A DNA stretch of 64,000 bases from Alteripontixanthobacter maritimus (GCF_003340475.1 NZ_QBKA01000002.1:1807501-1871500), one strand, 5' to 3'; positions 46,566-56,171 are shown, numbered from the stretch's first letter. Notes: a model not told the origin generated them from the letters alone. Numbers and translations: made by a program.

Positions 46566-46615
46566 GTGCAGTCTCCTCGCACGTTCTTGGAAATCTTAAA
46601 GTATTCCGTTCCGGA

Positions 46616-48013
46616 TCATGGAAGGATCGGCCCCCATGCCGGATCGGATGCATTTACCGGCGTTGGCAGTCGGCGTTCGTTATCGCCTGTCAGGTCGACC
46701 TGGTAAAGCGCGGTGTCGCCCGTGTTTCGTATCGTACGGAAGAACTGCACGATGCGGCCATTGGGGGCCCATGTAGGGGCCTCGTCCTGCCAGCTATCGG
46801 TCAGGAAGCGCATGTTCTTGCCGCTGGTATTCATCACCGCGATGCGGAAATTGCCGCCCATGTGGGTGAAGGCGATGGCATCGCCGCGCGGGCTCCATTC
46901 AGGGGTCGCGCTGCGTCCGCCGAAGAAGGACAAGCGGCGTTGACCGGACCCGTCGGCGTTCATGACGTAAATCTGCTGACTGCCGGACCGGTCGCTTTCG
47001 AACACGATCTTACTGCCATCGGGAGAGTAGGACCCGCCGATATCGATGCCCGGCGTATCGGTGAGCCGCACGCTTGGTCCGCCTGCTGCCGAAATGCGGT
47101 AGATGTCGGTGTTGCCGTTCACGGCCATCGAATACAGGATCCACTGGCCGTCCGGGCTCCAGCGCGGGGCGAAAGTTGGATTGGTATTCTCCGTCACCAG
47201 CGTCTGCCGCCCGCTGCCGATATCGTAGATATAGATGCGCGGGTTGCCATCGACATAACTCAAATACATCAGCCGCTTGTAATCGGGCGAGTATCGCGGC
47301 GTCAGCGCGGTCGAACCGCCCAGCGTGATGAAGCGGTGGTTGGCCCCATCGCTGTCCATGATAGCGAGGCGCTTGGTACGGTTATCCTTTGACCCGGTTT
47401 CGGCGATGTAGGCGATCCGGCTGTCCAAGAAAGGATCTTCGCCGGACAGACGTGAGTAAACAAGATCGGCGCATTTGTGGGCGGCGCGCCGCCAGTCGGC
47501 CGGCTGGACGATCCAGCCGCCTCGCGCCAGTTCGCCGCGAAGCGCCATATCATAGAGATAGCAGCCCACGATCAGCTTGCCGTCGCTGCGGCCGCGGACA
47601 TACCCCTGTACCAACATTTCCGCACCGCGATTGGACCAGGTGGTCCAGACGGGATCGGTGATCTGCGGGTAATCCGGCCGCGGTAATGCGTCGGGGCCGG
47701 TAGGTTTGAACAGCCCGTTATTCTTGAGGTCGGCGGTAATCACCCGCGCCAGCTCGATCCCCAGCGCCGCAGTGCTTTGCCCGCGCGCGGTCGTGGAGAC
47801 GTCGCGGTCGGTTGCGAAACCAGGGATAGCAATACCAAGGTCCTGCCATTCGCTTTCATCGGTGACCGAACCCGACAGTCCGCCCTGCTCCTCCTCGACC
47901 GTTTCCACTTCGCCGCCTTCGGGCGCGGGCTGGCCGAGATCTTGCGCATGGACAGTGCCCGCGAACATCAGCGGTGCGGCAAACAGGGCGATAATAAGGT
48001 GGCGCAGGGTCAT
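46616..48013 (-). CDS. tolB: Tol-Pal system beta-propeller protein TolB
   Basis: TolB is the periplasmic propeller that binds Pal and TolA. The 465-residue protein has a signal peptide (ending GTVHAQ), an amino-terminal domain (IAIPGFATDRDVSTTARGQS) and repeated WD40-like blades with recurring FAPRWSPDGQWILY, GGSYSPDGSKIVFESDRSG, ATPEWSPRGDAIAFTHMGG and EAPTWAPNGRIVQF. It is slightly longer than the usual 430 because of an acidic stretch after the signal (EGGEVETVEEEQGG). It lies 4 nt after tolA and 50 nt before pal. Confidence 0.97.
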   Translation of the reverse strand: MTLRHLIIALFAAPLMFAGTVHAQDLGQPAPEGGEVETVEEEQGGLSGSVTDESEWQDLGIAIPGFATDRDVSTTARGQSTAALGIELARVITADLKNNGLFKPTGPDALPRPDYPQITDPVWTTWSNRGAEMLVQGYVRGRSDGKLIVGCYLYDMALRGELARGGWIVQPADWRRAAHKCADLVYSRLSGEDPFLDSRIAYIAETGSKDNRTKRLAIMDSDGANHRFITLGGSTALTPRYSPDYKRLMYLSYVDGNPRIYIYDIGSGRQTLVTENTNPTFAPRWSPDGQWILYSMAVNGNTDIYRISAAGGPSVRLTDTPGIDIGGSYSPDGSKIVFESDRSGSQQIYVMNADGSGQRRLSFFGGRSATPEWSPRGDAIAFTHMGGNFRIAVMNTSGKNMRFLTDSWQDEAPTWAPNGRIVQFFRTIRNTGDTALYQVDLTGDNERRLPTPVNASDPAWGPILP

Positions 48014-48017
48014 GAAA

Positions 48018-48836
48018 TCAAAGTCTCCTGTCGAAACGCCAGTCGTTTATGCGTTTCCATTTATCGTAGAATTCGTCCGGCAGATTGAACGGCGCGGCCA
48101 GCTGCACGGCGCGGATCGCCTGTTCCGCATGGAGCGCCGCCTGCGGGCGGTTGGAATCGTTGATGCCGGACTGGCTGACGACGCGCGGCGTGCCCGCGAG
48201 CGATCCGTCCGGGTTCATGCGCCACGAAAGGACCGTTACGAGCCGGTCGGCATCGACCCCCTGCGGCGCGCGCCAGTGCGGTTTCAACGCCCGGTTGATG
48301 GCACTGGAAAGCTGGGCTTGTTCTGCCGCACCGAAAGTCGCGGCGGGCGCGCGTGTTTCCGTACTGGTTGCGCTTTGGCCCGCGCCCGCAAAAGCATCGT
48401 CGAACTTGCGTGACGCAGTCGGGGGTTTCGCGGCAGGCTTGGCTGCCGCACGCCGCTGCGGTTTCGGTTTTGCCGCCGGTTTCGGTTTGGGCGGTTCGGC
48501 CCGTTTCGTCGGCGCATTCCGGGTACGTGGTTTCGGCTGCGGTACCGGGCGTTCGATGACTGGCTGTGGAGGTGCTTCCATGGATTGGGTCACCGGTGCA
48601 GGGATGGGCTGCGGCGACATGTCGGGGGCTGCTGGCGCGCGGCTTTCGGGCACTGGTTCGGGCGCGGTGCTTGCCAGCCCCACTTCGGTCGCCAGCGATA
48701 CCACGATGCGTTCCGGCTCTGGCTGTTTCGGCAATGCTTCGGGCCGCGTCAGCAGCACGGCAGCCAGCCCCAGATGCAACGCGAAAGCGATGCCGAGTGC
48801 GATGGCTTCCTCGCTGCGAAGAGTGCGTGCTGCCAT
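48018..48836 (-). CDS. tolA: TolA-like cell-envelope protein
   Basis: The 272-residue protein has one amino-terminal membrane helix (AIALGIAFALHLGLAAVLLT), a long Pro/Ala/Lys-rich spacer (residues 35-150, including PPKPKPAAKPKPQRRAA) and a carboxy-terminal TonB/TolA-like domain (LVTVLSWRMNPDGSLAGTPR). By position between tolR and tolB and by layout it is TolA, which spans the periplasm to transfer energy to TolB-Pal. The ATG at 48836 is chosen; a GTG at 48845 is also possible. Confidence 0.92.
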   Translation of the reverse strand: MAARTLRSEEAIALGIAFALHLGLAAVLLTRPEALPKQPEPERIVVSLATEVGLASTAPEPVPESRAPAAPDMSPQPIPAPVTQSMEAPPQPVIERPVPQPKPRTRNAPTKRAEPPKPKPAAKPKPQRRAAAKPAAKPPTASRKFDDAFAGAGQSATSTETRAPAATFGAAEQAQLSSAINRALKPHWRAPQGVDADRLVTVLSWRMNPDGSLAGTPRVVSQSGINDSNRPQAALHAEQAIRAVQLAAPFNLPDEFYDKWKRINDWRFDRRL

Positions 48837-48849
48837 AAGGATCACAGCG

Positions 48850-49299
48850 CTATGGCGCGTCTCCTGAACCGTTTGTGACCAGCGATATGGCGGTGAAGCC
48901 CGACCGGTTGAGTTCGCCCATCACTGCCATCACCCGCCCGTAATCGAGCCCGCGATCGGCGCGCAGCGTCACCATCGGTAGTTCCCCGCCACTATTGGCC
49001 GCGCGCACTGAGTCCAGCGCGGCAGGCAGCCCGCCGACCGGCACCGCATCGTCATCCAGAAAGATGAACCCCCCATCGTCGATCGAAATCGTAACCTGAT
49101 CGGGTGTTTGGTCCAACGGGTTGGCCCGGCTGTCCGGCAAATCAACCGGCACGCCCGCCGTCAATAACGGCGCGGTGACCATGAAGATAATAAGCAGCAC
49201 CAGCATCACGTCGACCAGCGGAGTGACGTTGATTTCCGCCATCGGCGTGCGGCGGGATTTGCGCGCCCTGCCTCCAACTTTTGCGACGCCCATCGCCAT
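48850..49299 (-). CDS. tolR: Tol-Pal system protein TolR (ExbD family)
   Basis: TolR is part of the TolQ-TolR proton-driven motor. The 149-residue product has a short cytoplasmic tail, one membrane helix with the channel aspartate (INVTPLVDVMLVLLIIFMV) and a periplasmic domain (VTLRADRGLDYGRVMAVMGE). Its ATG overlaps the tolQ stop (TAATG). Confidence 0.97.
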   Translation of the reverse strand: MAMGVAKVGGRARKSRRTPMAEINVTPLVDVMLVLLIIFMVTAPLLTAGVPVDLPDSRANPLDQTPDQVTISIDDGGFIFLDDDAVPVGGLPAALDSVRAANSGGELPMVTLRADRGLDYGRVMAVMGELNRSGFTAISLVTNGSGDAP

Positions 49300-50006
49300 T
49301 ACAGCGTATCCAGCTCGCGGCTGAGGCTGGCGTGGAAGCGGTCGGCAAAGCGTTGCAACCGCGCCTCATGTGAATTCACCGCATGGCTGAACCGGTTGTA
49401 AGCGATCACTGCCGGAATCGCCGCAAACAGGCCGATAGCCGTGGCAAACAGCGCTTCCGAGATGCCGGGCGCTACCACTGCGAGCGAAGAACTGTTCTGC
49501 TGCCCGATCTGGAAGAAGCTGTTCATGATGCCCCAAACGGTGCCGAACAGGCCAACGAACGGGGCGACCGAGCCGGTGGTAGCAAGAAAATTCAGCCGGT
49601 CCGCCAGCTCGTCCGCCTCGACTGCGACTTGCCCGTCCATTGCGCCGGCGATCCGCTGGCGCGCGCCGTCCTTGTCGCTGACGCCCTTTGCCGTGGAGCG
49701 CCGCCATTCGCCATAGCCAGATGCCGCAACCCGCGCGGCGGGCACTGCCTTGCGGTCCTCGCTTCGCAAGTGTTTCTCGACATCGCTCGCGCCCCAGAAA
49801 TCGGTTTCGTAATGGCGGCCCTTTGCATTCAGCCGGTTCATCCGCAGCGAAAACGACAGGATGATCATCCAGGTCCAGATGCTGGCCAGCAGCAACCCGA
49901 CCATGACTGCCTGCACCACGATGTCGGCCTCGAGAAACAGCTGTACAGGATCGAGCCGGGTCGGTGCCCCATTGGCGCCCACGGCGAGGAGGTTCATCAC
50001 GGTCAT
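49299..50006 (-). CDS. tolQ: Tol-Pal system protein TolQ (ExbB family)
   Basis: TolQ forms the pentameric channel of the Tol motor. The 235-residue protein has three membrane helices: AVMVGLLLASIWTWMIILSF, the segment around ATTGSVAPFVGLFGTVWGIM and the last around ISEALFATAIGLFAAIPAVI, with the conserved Thr/Gly residues present. Its ATG directly follows the ybgC TAA. As no exbBD is seen, this motor serves Tol rather than TonB here. Confidence 0.97.
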   Translation of the reverse strand: MTVMNLLAVGANGAPTRLDPVQLFLEADIVVQAVMVGLLLASIWTWMIILSFSLRMNRLNAKGRHYETDFWGASDVEKHLRSEDRKAVPAARVAASGYGEWRRSTAKGVSDKDGARQRIAGAMDGQVAVEADELADRLNFLATTGSVAPFVGLFGTVWGIMNSFFQIGQQNSSSLAVVAPGISEALFATAIGLFAAIPAVIAYNRFSHAVNSHEARLQRFADRFHASLSRELDTL

Positions 50007-50468
50007 TTATGACTTTTCCGGTGTTACAACAGGTTGAAAGGCATCGCGCCAATCCTGCGGCTGGCGGCGGGGGCGGCCATCGGGCGCGACGAAGCCGACA
50101 CGCATTCGCGCTTCTGCCAGCAGCTCATTATCTGTGGCCCGAAACGCGCACTGATGCATCCGGACACTGGCGGCGCGCATATCCTCGCATCGCGTATCGA
50201 TCCGGATGGCATCGTCCAGCTTTGCCGGGCGGACATAGCGGATATTAAGGTCGGCCAAGGCATAGGCGCCTTCCCCCGCTTCGATCGCCGCGCGTTGGTC
50301 GATCTTCAGCAGGCGGAGCATATCCGACCGTGCGCGTTCGAAAAAACGCAGGTAATTGGCGTGATAGACGATGCCCGACAGGTCCGTATCCTCGTAATAG
50401 ACCCGCACTGCGAACTGGTGCAGCGATCCGTCGAAACGGCCTGTATGGGGCTGGAGGGGATTATCCAT
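50007..50468 (-). CDS. ybgC: Tol-Pal-associated acyl-CoA thioesterase YbgC
   Basis: The 153-residue hot-dog-fold protein has the 4-hydroxybenzoyl-CoA thioesterase signature VYYEDTDLSGIVYHANYLRF with the catalytic Asp, and INIRYVRPAKLDDAI-like sequence (LNIRYVRPAKLDDAIRI). YbgC hydrolyses short or phospholipid-related acyl-CoAs and is the usual first gene of the Tol-Pal operon. The ATG at 50468 is preferred over 50516. Confidence 0.95.
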   Translation of the reverse strand: MDNPLQPHTGRFDGSLHQFAVRVYYEDTDLSGIVYHANYLRFFERARSDMLRLLKIDQRAAIEAGEGAYALADLNIRYVRPAKLDDAIRIDTRCEDMRAASVRMHQCAFRATDNELLAEARMRVGFVAPDGRPRRQPQDWRDAFQPVVTPEKS

Positions 50469-50559
50469 GGTGCGTGACGTGCAATAGCGAAGGCCCGAGT
50501 CCGGCGGCAAGCGCATTGTGCAACCGCGCGGCGGAACGATGGCAGGGGGCGGCGAGGTG

Positions 50560-50937
50560 TTATTCCCCGATCATCGGACCCAGCGGCCGACCGCCGAACA
50601 AGTGCACATGCAGATGCGCGACCTCCTGCCCGCCATTGCGGCCGATATTGGCCATCATCCGATAGCCACGCACCACCAGTCCCTGTTCCCGGGCAACATG
50701 GCCTACCGCGCGGACAAAGCCCGCAATTTCCTCGGCTGAGGCTTGCGCGCTGAAATCGTCCCAGCTCACATACGATCCGCGCGGAATCACCAATATATGC
50801 ACCGGTGCCTGAGGGTTCACATCGTGGAAGGCGTAGGCGAATTCGTCCTGATACACTTCCTGCGAGGGGATTTCGCCGCGCAGGATTTTGGCGAATACGT
50901 TCTGGTCGTCATACGGGGCGGCGGGATTGATGGGCAT
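50560..50937 (-). CDS. HIT-family nucleotide-binding protein (HINT type)
   Basis: The 125-residue protein has the histidine triad EVAHLHVHLFGGRPLG at its carboxy terminus and an amino-terminal FAKILRGEIPSQEVYQDEFA. HINT proteins hydrolyse purine nucleoside phosphoramidates. It lies 4 nt after hisE, the usual arrangement in sphingomonads, so it is probably the last gene of the his transcript. Confidence 0.95.
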   Translation of the reverse strand: MPINPAAPYDDQNVFAKILRGEIPSQEVYQDEFAYAFHDVNPQAPVHILVIPRGSYVSWDDFSAQASAEEIAGFVRAVGHVAREQGLVVRGYRMMANIGRNGGQEVAHLHVHLFGGRPLGPMIGE

Positions 50938-50941
50938 CGGG

Positions 50942-51310
50942 TCAGGTATCCTTGGCAGTTCGGCTGGCTTTTTCGTCAAGACCAGAAAGTCCCTCGCGGC
51001 GCGCAAGTTCCGCAAGCACCTCGTCCAACGTGATGTCCCTGGCGGCAAGCAGGACGAGCAGGTGAAAAATTACGTCTGCCGCCTCGCCAACCAACTCATT
51101 GCGATCGCCCGATAATGCAGCCACCACCGCCTCGATCGACTCTTCGCCCAACTTACGTGCGATCACGGGCAGGCCGCGTGCATGCAGCTGCGCCACGTAA
51201 CTGGTTTCTGGATCGGCTGTCTTGCGGGACGCCAGCGTGGTTTCGAGGCGGGAGAGAATGTCCATCACGTCGCCATGCGAAAGGCCTGCTGCAGGGTCAA
51301 GGGTAGTCAA
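50942..51310 (-). CDS. hisE: Phosphoribosyl-ATP pyrophosphatase
   Basis: HisE removes pyrophosphate from phosphoribosyl-ATP, step 2 of histidine synthesis. The 122-residue all-alpha protein has SYVAQLHARGLPVIARKLGE, EESIEAVVAALSGDRNELVG and EAADVIFHLLVLLAARDI, which include the acidic metal-binding residues. It lacks a fused HisI domain. It follows a small PEP-CTERM gene in the his operon. Confidence 0.96.
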   Translation of the reverse strand: MTTLDPAAGLSHGDVMDILSRLETTLASRKTADPETSYVAQLHARGLPVIARKLGEESIEAVVAALSGDRNELVGEAADVIFHLLVLLAARDITLDEVLAELARREGLSGLDEKASRTAKDT

Positions 51311-51340
51311 GGAGCTTCCAGGCCACTCACGCCGCGCTTT

Positions 51341-51493
51341 TCAGTCGCCTGATCGTTTTGCTGCATACCGCCCGATGATCAGGCCCGCGACGCCAAGTCC
51401 GAACAGCGCCAAATTCGATGGCTCCGGCACCGTGGCAACCTGCGCCGCGGCAGGTGCGGCGGGGAACAGGGCAATGAGGGCAAGGTAGCGCAT
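51341..51493 (-). CDS. Minimal PEP-CTERM sorting-domain protein
   Basis: The 50-residue product is almost only signals: a signal peptide (MRYLALIALFPAAPAAAQ), five residues, then a PEP-CTERM sorting tail with VPEPSNLALFGLGVAGLIIG and a basic end (RYAAKRSGD). PEP-CTERM tails are cut by exosortase in exopolysaccharide-producing bacteria, but hardly any mature protein would remain. It sits between hisF (82 nt upstream) and hisE (30 nt downstream) on the same strand, so it should be co-transcribed with histidine genes. No exosortase gene is in the window. Confidence 0.75.
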   Translation of the reverse strand: MRYLALIALFPAAPAAAQVATVPEPSNLALFGLGVAGLIIGRYAAKRSGD

Positions 51494-51574
51494 GACGGTT
51501 TCATCGCAGAATTGTGCGCCGCAACAAGCGCGCAGGTACAACCGTCCCGTTTCGGGATGCGACGCCTGCAAAAG

Positions 51575-52342
51575 TTAAGCGGCCCGCGCTGGCAATCCGG
51601 CAGCGCGCAACGCGGCATGCGCATCACCGACCGTGTGTTTTCCGAAGTGGAAGATCGATGCTGCCAGAACGGCGCTGGCGTGACCCTTCGTCACCCCCTC
51701 GACCAGATGATCGAGCGTACCGACACCCCCGCTCGCCACCACCGGCACCGATACTGCGTCGGCGATGGTGCGGGTCAGTTCCAGATCATAGCCAGCCTGC
51801 GTTCCGTCGCCATCCATGGACGTGACCAACAATTCCCCTGCGCCCAGTTCGGCAAGCTTTATAGCATGGCTGACTGCATCGATACCGGTCGGCTTGCGCC
51901 CGCCATGGGTGAAAATCTCCCAACCGTCACCATCCGGCCGCCGCCGCGCATCGACCGAAGCGACGACGCATTGCGTGCCCATCTTCTGCGCGATATCGCC
52001 TACCAGTTCGGGCCGCGCGACCGCGGCGCTGTTGACCGCAACCTTGTCAGCTCCTGCCAGCAGTAGTGCCCGCGCATCCGCAACTTCGCGCACTCCGCCC
52101 CCTACAGTCAGCGGCATGAAGCACACTTCCGCCGTGCGCCGGACGATGTCGAGCAGCGTTCCACGCCCTTCATGCGTTGCGGAAATATCCAGGAAGCACA
52201 GTTCGTCCGCGCCGGCAGCGTCATAGGCCTGCGCCTGTTCAACCGGATCGCCGGCATCCTTCAGATCGACGAAGTTCACCCCTTTCACCACGCGCCCATC
52301 GGCGACATCGAGGCAAGGGATCACGCGGATGCGGACGGTCAT
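51575..52342 (-). CDS. hisF: Imidazole glycerol phosphate synthase cyclase subunit HisF
   Basis: HisF is the TIM-barrel half of IGP synthase and works with HisH. The 255-residue protein begins [20 protein letters not shown] with the catalytic Asp and later has [40 protein letters not shown] and [18 protein letters not shown]. Its ATG overlaps the hisA stop (ATGA), so both are translated together. Confidence 0.98.
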   Translation of the reverse strand: MTVRIRVIPCLDVADGRVVKGVNFVDLKDAGDPVEQAQAYDAAGADELCFLDISATHEGRGTLLDIVRRTAEVCFMPLTVGGGVREVADARALLLAGADKVAVNSAAVARPELVGDIAQKMGTQCVVASVDARRRPDGDGWEIFTHGGRKPTGIDAVSHAIKLAELGAGELLVTSMDGDGTQAGYDLELTRTIADAVSVPVVASGGVGTLDHLVEGVTKGHASAVLAASIFHFGKHTVGDAHAALRAAGLPARAA

Positions 52343-53079
52343 TCGCGCTCGTCCGCCTTTTGCGCCATCGCTAGCGCCGCACCCAGATCCAGCCGCCCGT
52401 CATACAAAGCGCGGCCAGTGATAACGCCTTCGATCCCCTCATGCGCGTGGATCGAAAGCAGATGAATATCGTCCAGCCCCTTCACCCCGCCGCTGGCGAT
52501 GACCGGCAGATCGGTGCTGCGCGCCAGTTCCAGCGTGGCGTCGATGTTGCAGCCCTTCAGCAAGCCGTCGCGGCCGACATCGGTGAATAGCACGGACGCC
52601 ACACCCGCATCCTCGAACCGGCGGGCCATGTCGGCAACCGGCACGTCGGACACCTCTGCCCAACCCTGCGTCGCAACCATTCCATCCTTTGCGTCGACCG
52701 CAACTACGACGCCGTTTTCGTAATTATGGGCCATCGCTCGCACGAAGGCCGGATCGGTCAGCGCTGCGGTTCCGATGACGATGCGGCTGACGCCAAGGTC
52801 GAACCAGCCTGCCACCGCTTCCGGCGTGCGAATGCCGCCGCCCAGTTGCACATGGCCGGGAAACGCCTCGACGATGCGCTCCGCAGCCTCGCGGTTGCGG
52901 CTTTCGCCCGCAAAGGCCCCGTCGAGGTCGACGACATGCAGATGTTCTGCGCCGGCTTCTGCGAACAGTATCGCCTGTGCAGCGGGGTCGTCGCCGTAAA
53001 CGGTGGCGCGGTCCATATCGCCTTCCGCAAGGCGGACGACCTGGCCGTCCTTCAAATCGATGGCGGGGAAGACGATCAT
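52339..53079 (-). CDS. hisA: Phosphoribosylformimino-AICAR-P isomerase HisA
   Basis: HisA opens the ribose ring of ProFAR in histidine synthesis. The 246-residue TIM barrel begins [20 protein letters not shown], has [29 protein letters not shown] and [16 protein letters not shown] with the catalytic Asp residues. The ATG at 53079 starts at the conserved sequence. It overlaps hisF by four bases. Confidence 0.98.
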   Translation of the reverse strand: MIVFPAIDLKDGQVVRLAEGDMDRATVYGDDPAAQAILFAEAGAEHLHVVDLDGAFAGESRNREAAERIVEAFPGHVQLGGGIRTPEAVAGWFDLGVSRIVIGTAALTDPAFVRAMAHNYENGVVVAVDAKDGMVATQGWAEVSDVPVADMARRFEDAGVASVLFTDVGRDGLLKGCNIDATLELARSTDLPVIASGGVKGLDDIHLLSIHAHEGIEGVITGRALYDGRLDLGAALAMAQKADERE

Positions 53080-53089
53080 GCCAAATCCT

Positions 53090-53722
53090 TCATGTTCGCC
53101 ACTCCAGAAAGCGTTGCAACAGCGCCAACCCGTAGGCCTGGCTCTTCTCCGGGTGAAATTGCACACCCAGAATGTTCTCATGCGCCACCGCCGCACAGAT
53201 GCCGCCGCCATGATCGGTCATTGCCGCGACGTCATGGCCATGAGCCGGATGGAAAGCGTAAGAATGGAGGTAATACGCCTCCCCATCCTCGACCAGACCC
53301 GCAATGCAGGGGTGCCCGGTTACCGCAACATCGTTCCAGCCCATATGCGGCACCTTTACGCCCCGGTCGGTCGGTTCGATCAGCCGCACTTCGCCCGCGA
53401 TCCAGCCGAGGCCGGGCGTTCCGCCATGCTCCAGCCCCCTTGTGGCGAGCAATTGCATTCCGACGCATATGCCCAGGAAGGGCACGCCGTCGCGTCGGAC
53501 CCGCTCGTCCAGCGCTTCCACCATGCCGTCTAGCGCTCGCAAGCCGCCGATACACGCGCCGAAACTGCCGACACCCGGCAACACGATGCGGTCCGCGCGG
53601 CGCACAGTATCCGGATCGTCGGTCACGACAACATTTTCGGCCCCTGCTTCGCGCCCTGCGACCCGCAAGGCGTTGTGCACCGAATGCAGATTGCCCGCGC
53701 CGTAATCGACAAGCGCGGTCAT
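53090..53722 (-). CDS. hisH: Imidazole glycerol phosphate synthase glutaminase subunit HisH
   Basis: HisH delivers ammonia from glutamine to HisF. The 210-residue class I amidotransferase has TALVDYGAGNLHSV, VLPGVGSFGACIGGLRAL, the nucleophile in PFLGICVGMQLLA and the His-Glu pair in GVQFHPEKSQ. It starts 7 nt after hisB and lies 10 nt before hisA. Confidence 0.98.
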   Translation of the reverse strand: MTALVDYGAGNLHSVHNALRVAGREAGAENVVVTDDPDTVRRADRIVLPGVGSFGACIGGLRALDGMVEALDERVRRDGVPFLGICVGMQLLATRGLEHGGTPGLGWIAGEVRLIEPTDRGVKVPHMGWNDVAVTGHPCIAGLVEDGEAYYLHSYAFHPAHGHDVAAMTDHGGGICAAVAHENILGVQFHPEKSQAYGLALLQRFLEWRT

Positions 53723-53729
53723 GCCCGTG

Positions 53730-54323
53730 TCAGCCACCAAGTTGGCCCTTCGTGCTGGGTACGGCACCGTCCTTGCGCGCGTCGATCTCCACCGCCTGCC
53801 GCATGGCCCGGGCGAAGCCTTTGTACAGTGCCTCGCAAATATGGTGGTTGTTGCTGCCGTAAAGCAGTTCCATATGCAGCGTGATGCCTGCTGCCTGACC
53901 CACCGAGTGGAACCAGTGTTCGATCAGTTCGGTGTCCCACTCACCCAGCTTTTCCTGGCTGAAGCCAGCCCGCCAGACGAGATAGGGCCGGCCCGAAATA
54001 TCGAGCGAAACCCGTGCCAGTGTCTCGTCCATCGGCGAATAGGCAAGCCCGTACCGACCGATCCCGGCCTTGTCGCCCAAGGCATCCGACAGGGCCTGAC
54101 CAAGCGCAATTGCGCTGTCTTCGGTGGTGTGGTGCTGGTCGATATGCAAATCGCCATCCACGTTCATAGTGACGTCGATCAGCGAATGGCGGCTAAACTG
54201 TTCGACCATATGATCGAGGAAACCTATCCCGGTCGATACGTCATAGCTGCCTGTCCCGTCGAGATTCACCTCGACGGCGATCTTCGTTTCGGTGGTGTTT
54301 CGCTCTATCCGGCCTGTGCGCAT
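53730..54323 (-). CDS. hisB: Imidazoleglycerol-phosphate dehydratase HisB
   Basis: HisB dehydrates IGP to imidazole acetol phosphate. The 197-residue single-domain form has the metal-binding repeats [16 protein letters not shown] with [19 protein letters not shown], and [13 protein letters not shown] with [18 protein letters not shown]. It lacks the fused phosphatase of enteric HisB. It is the first gene of the leftward his operon and is divergent from sspB, with 109 nt between starts. Confidence 0.98.
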   Translation of the reverse strand: MRTGRIERNTTETKIAVEVNLDGTGSYDVSTGIGFLDHMVEQFSRHSLIDVTMNVDGDLHIDQHHTTEDSAIALGQALSDALGDKAGIGRYGLAYSPMDETLARVSLDISGRPYLVWRAGFSQEKLGEWDTELIEHWFHSVGQAAGITLHMELLYGSNNHHICEALYKGFARAMRQAVEIDARKDGAVPSTKGQLGG

Positions 54324-54432
54324 GGGTAGCGCGCTAGGGCCATACAGCCGGATTCGCAAGCACCGTGGCGGGCACCGATACGCGCATTTCAGGGTTGACC
54401 GCGACCGTCCCCACCGCCACCTGTCGCCCGAT

Positions 54433-54957
54433 ATGGACGAAAACATGCCCGATAGCCTGATCCCCTATGACGAGATCGTTCAGGAGGCGCTGCGCGCCGT
54501 GGTCGGCCGTGTGCTGAACCAGATCATCGACGGCGGCAGCGAACTACCGGGCGACCATCATTTCTACATCACGTTTAAAACCCATGCCGAAGGCGTATCG
54601 ATTCCGCAGCATCTGATGGAGCGTTTCCCCGACGAAATGACCATCGTGTTGCAGAACAAGTTCTGGGATCTGGGTGTGGATGAACAAGGCTTCACGGTCG
54701 GCCTCAGTTTCAACCAGATGCCGGCCAAACTCGACATTCCTTTCGCCGCAATCACTGCATTCGTCGATCCGGCGGTGGATTTCGGTCTGCAATTTCAGGC
54801 AACCGTGGCCGACATGGCGCCGGAGTTGCATGACGACCCCCAGAACGACGAACCCGGCGCGGACGACGCGCAAACGGAACAGGGCGGCTCGCAGCCCGTT
54901 GGTAAAAGCGAAGATGGCAGCAATGTCGTCACGGTCGATTTCGGCCGCAAGAAATAG
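54433..54957 (+). CDS. sspB: SspB-family protein (ClpXP adaptor)
   Basis: The 174-residue protein is of the alphaproteobacterial SspB type that delivers ssrA-tagged proteins to ClpXP. The folded part has [40 protein letters not shown] and [20 protein letters not shown] long acidic linker ([19 protein letters not shown]) leads to a short carboxy-terminal segment VTVDFGRKK that would bind ClpX. ATG 54433 or 54445 are both possible. Confidence 0.92.
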   Translation: MDENMPDSLIPYDEIVQEALRAVVGRVLNQIIDGGSELPGDHHFYITFKTHAEGVSIPQHLMERFPDEMTIVLQNKFWDLGVDEQGFTVGLSFNQMPAKLDIPFAAITAFVDPAVDFGLQFQATVADMAPELHDDPQNDEPGADDAQTEQGGSQPVGKSEDGSNVVTVDFGRKK

Positions 54958-55007
54958 GTTGGCTCGCCCTCGATACCGGGCGCGCGGTATAGATTGGGGA
55001 AGCGGAT

Positions 55008-55439
55008 ATGGCAAAGAAGTCCAAGCCGGAAAAAGAACATATTACCGACAAGATGGCCGCCGCGATCGATGGCAATTCCAGCCGTGCGCCAAGTTCGGAA
55101 ACTCGTGAGATTGCGGGCCCCAGTCCGAACCCTGCCACCAATCTCATTTTGTACGATATTGCGCTGCGTGGGATCGGCCGCCTGACACGTCATACCCTGC
55201 AGAAGGGCTTGCTTCGCCGCAGTTTCGACGCGAAACTAGCGAAAGATATCGTGGAAAACCGTTCCATGCTGAGCACGCTTGCATCCTATGGGGTCACAAA
55301 GATCGCCACTCGCTCGATACCCGGCGCAGTTCTTGTCAGCACAGGAATGGTTGCCAAAACCCTGTTCGACCGCAGCCAATCGCGGCGCTCTGCAAAACGT
55401 GCGGGACTGAAGCAGTTGGATAAGCAGGCCGAAGAATAA
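55008..55439 (+). CDS. Conserved hypothetical protein (143 residues)
   Basis: The product has a charged, probably disordered amino-terminal third, then a conserved-looking segment NPATNLILYDIALRGIGRLT, a basic helix, and a Gly/Ala/Val-rich stretch VTKIATRSIPGAVLVSTGMV that may be a weak membrane helix, ending in a basic tail. I recall similar unnamed proteins in sphingomonads but know no function. GGAAGCGG precedes the ATG. It lies between sspB and gmk on the same strand. Confidence 0.78.
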   Translation: MAKKSKPEKEHITDKMAAAIDGNSSRAPSSETREIAGPSPNPATNLILYDIALRGIGRLTRHTLQKGLLRRSFDAKLAKDIVENRSMLSTLASYGVTKIATRSIPGAVLVSTGMVAKTLFDRSQSRRSAKRAGLKQLDKQAEE

Positions 55440-55513
55440 CCCTGTTGTCAGTCGCGGCTCGCCGAACCAGGTAGAGGGTTGATTTCTTAACCCGGCCTGC
55501 GGCAACAGCGCGC

Positions 55514-56149
55514 ATGGCCGGTTTCGATACATTGCATCGCCGCGGACTGATGTTCGTCCTGTCCTCCCCTTCGGGCGCGGGCAAGACTACCATAGCGCGT
55601 AAGCTACTGGGCGCGGATAACCAGATCGCGATGTCGGTGTCCGTCACCACCCGGCCGATGCGGCCAGGCGAGGTAGACGGGAAGGATTATCACTTCACCG
55701 ACCGTGAAACCTTCCAGCGCATGGTGGACAATGACGAGTTCCTGGAATGGGCGATCGTGTTCGATCATTTCTACGGTACGCCGCGTGCCCAGATAAAGGC
55801 CGGGTTGAAAGACGGGCAGGACTTTCTGTTCGATATCGACTGGCAGGGCACGCAACAGCTGCACCAGCGCATGGAAACCGACGTGGTACGAGTCTTCCTG
55901 CTACCTCCCAGCATCGAAGAATTGGAGCGACGACTTGCAGGGCGCGGCACGGACACGCCCGAGGTGGTGGCCGACCGTATGAACCGCGCCCGCAGCGAAA
56001 TCAGCCACTGGGACGGATATGACTACGTGACCGTCAACGACGATGTGGAAAGCTGTTTCGAACGGGTCCACGGGATCCTGAAATCGGAACGCAAACGCCG
56101 CGCCCGGCAGACCGGGCTGGTGGATTTCGTGCGCGATCTGATGCGTTAG
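55514..56149 (+). CDS. gmk: Guanylate kinase
   Basis: Gmk phosphorylates GMP to GDP with ATP. The 211-residue protein has the P-loop LSSPSGAGKTTIARKLL, the GMP-binding VSVTTRPMRPGEVDGKDY, DFLFDIDWQGTQQL and the lid residues near LLPPSIEELERRLAGRGTD. The length is normal. It is the last gene of a rightward run with sspB and the 143-residue protein, and converges on the SDR gene. Confidence 0.97.
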   Translation: MAGFDTLHRRGLMFVLSSPSGAGKTTIARKLLGADNQIAMSVSVTTRPMRPGEVDGKDYHFTDRETFQRMVDNDEFLEWAIVFDHFYGTPRAQIKAGLKDGQDFLFDIDWQGTQQLHQRMETDVVRVFLLPPSIEELERRLAGRGTDTPEVVADRMNRARSEISHWDGYDYVTVNDDVESCFERVHGILKSERKRRARQTGLVDFVRDLMR

Positions 56150-56171
56150 GTCTCCGGCAATGGCGGTCGGA

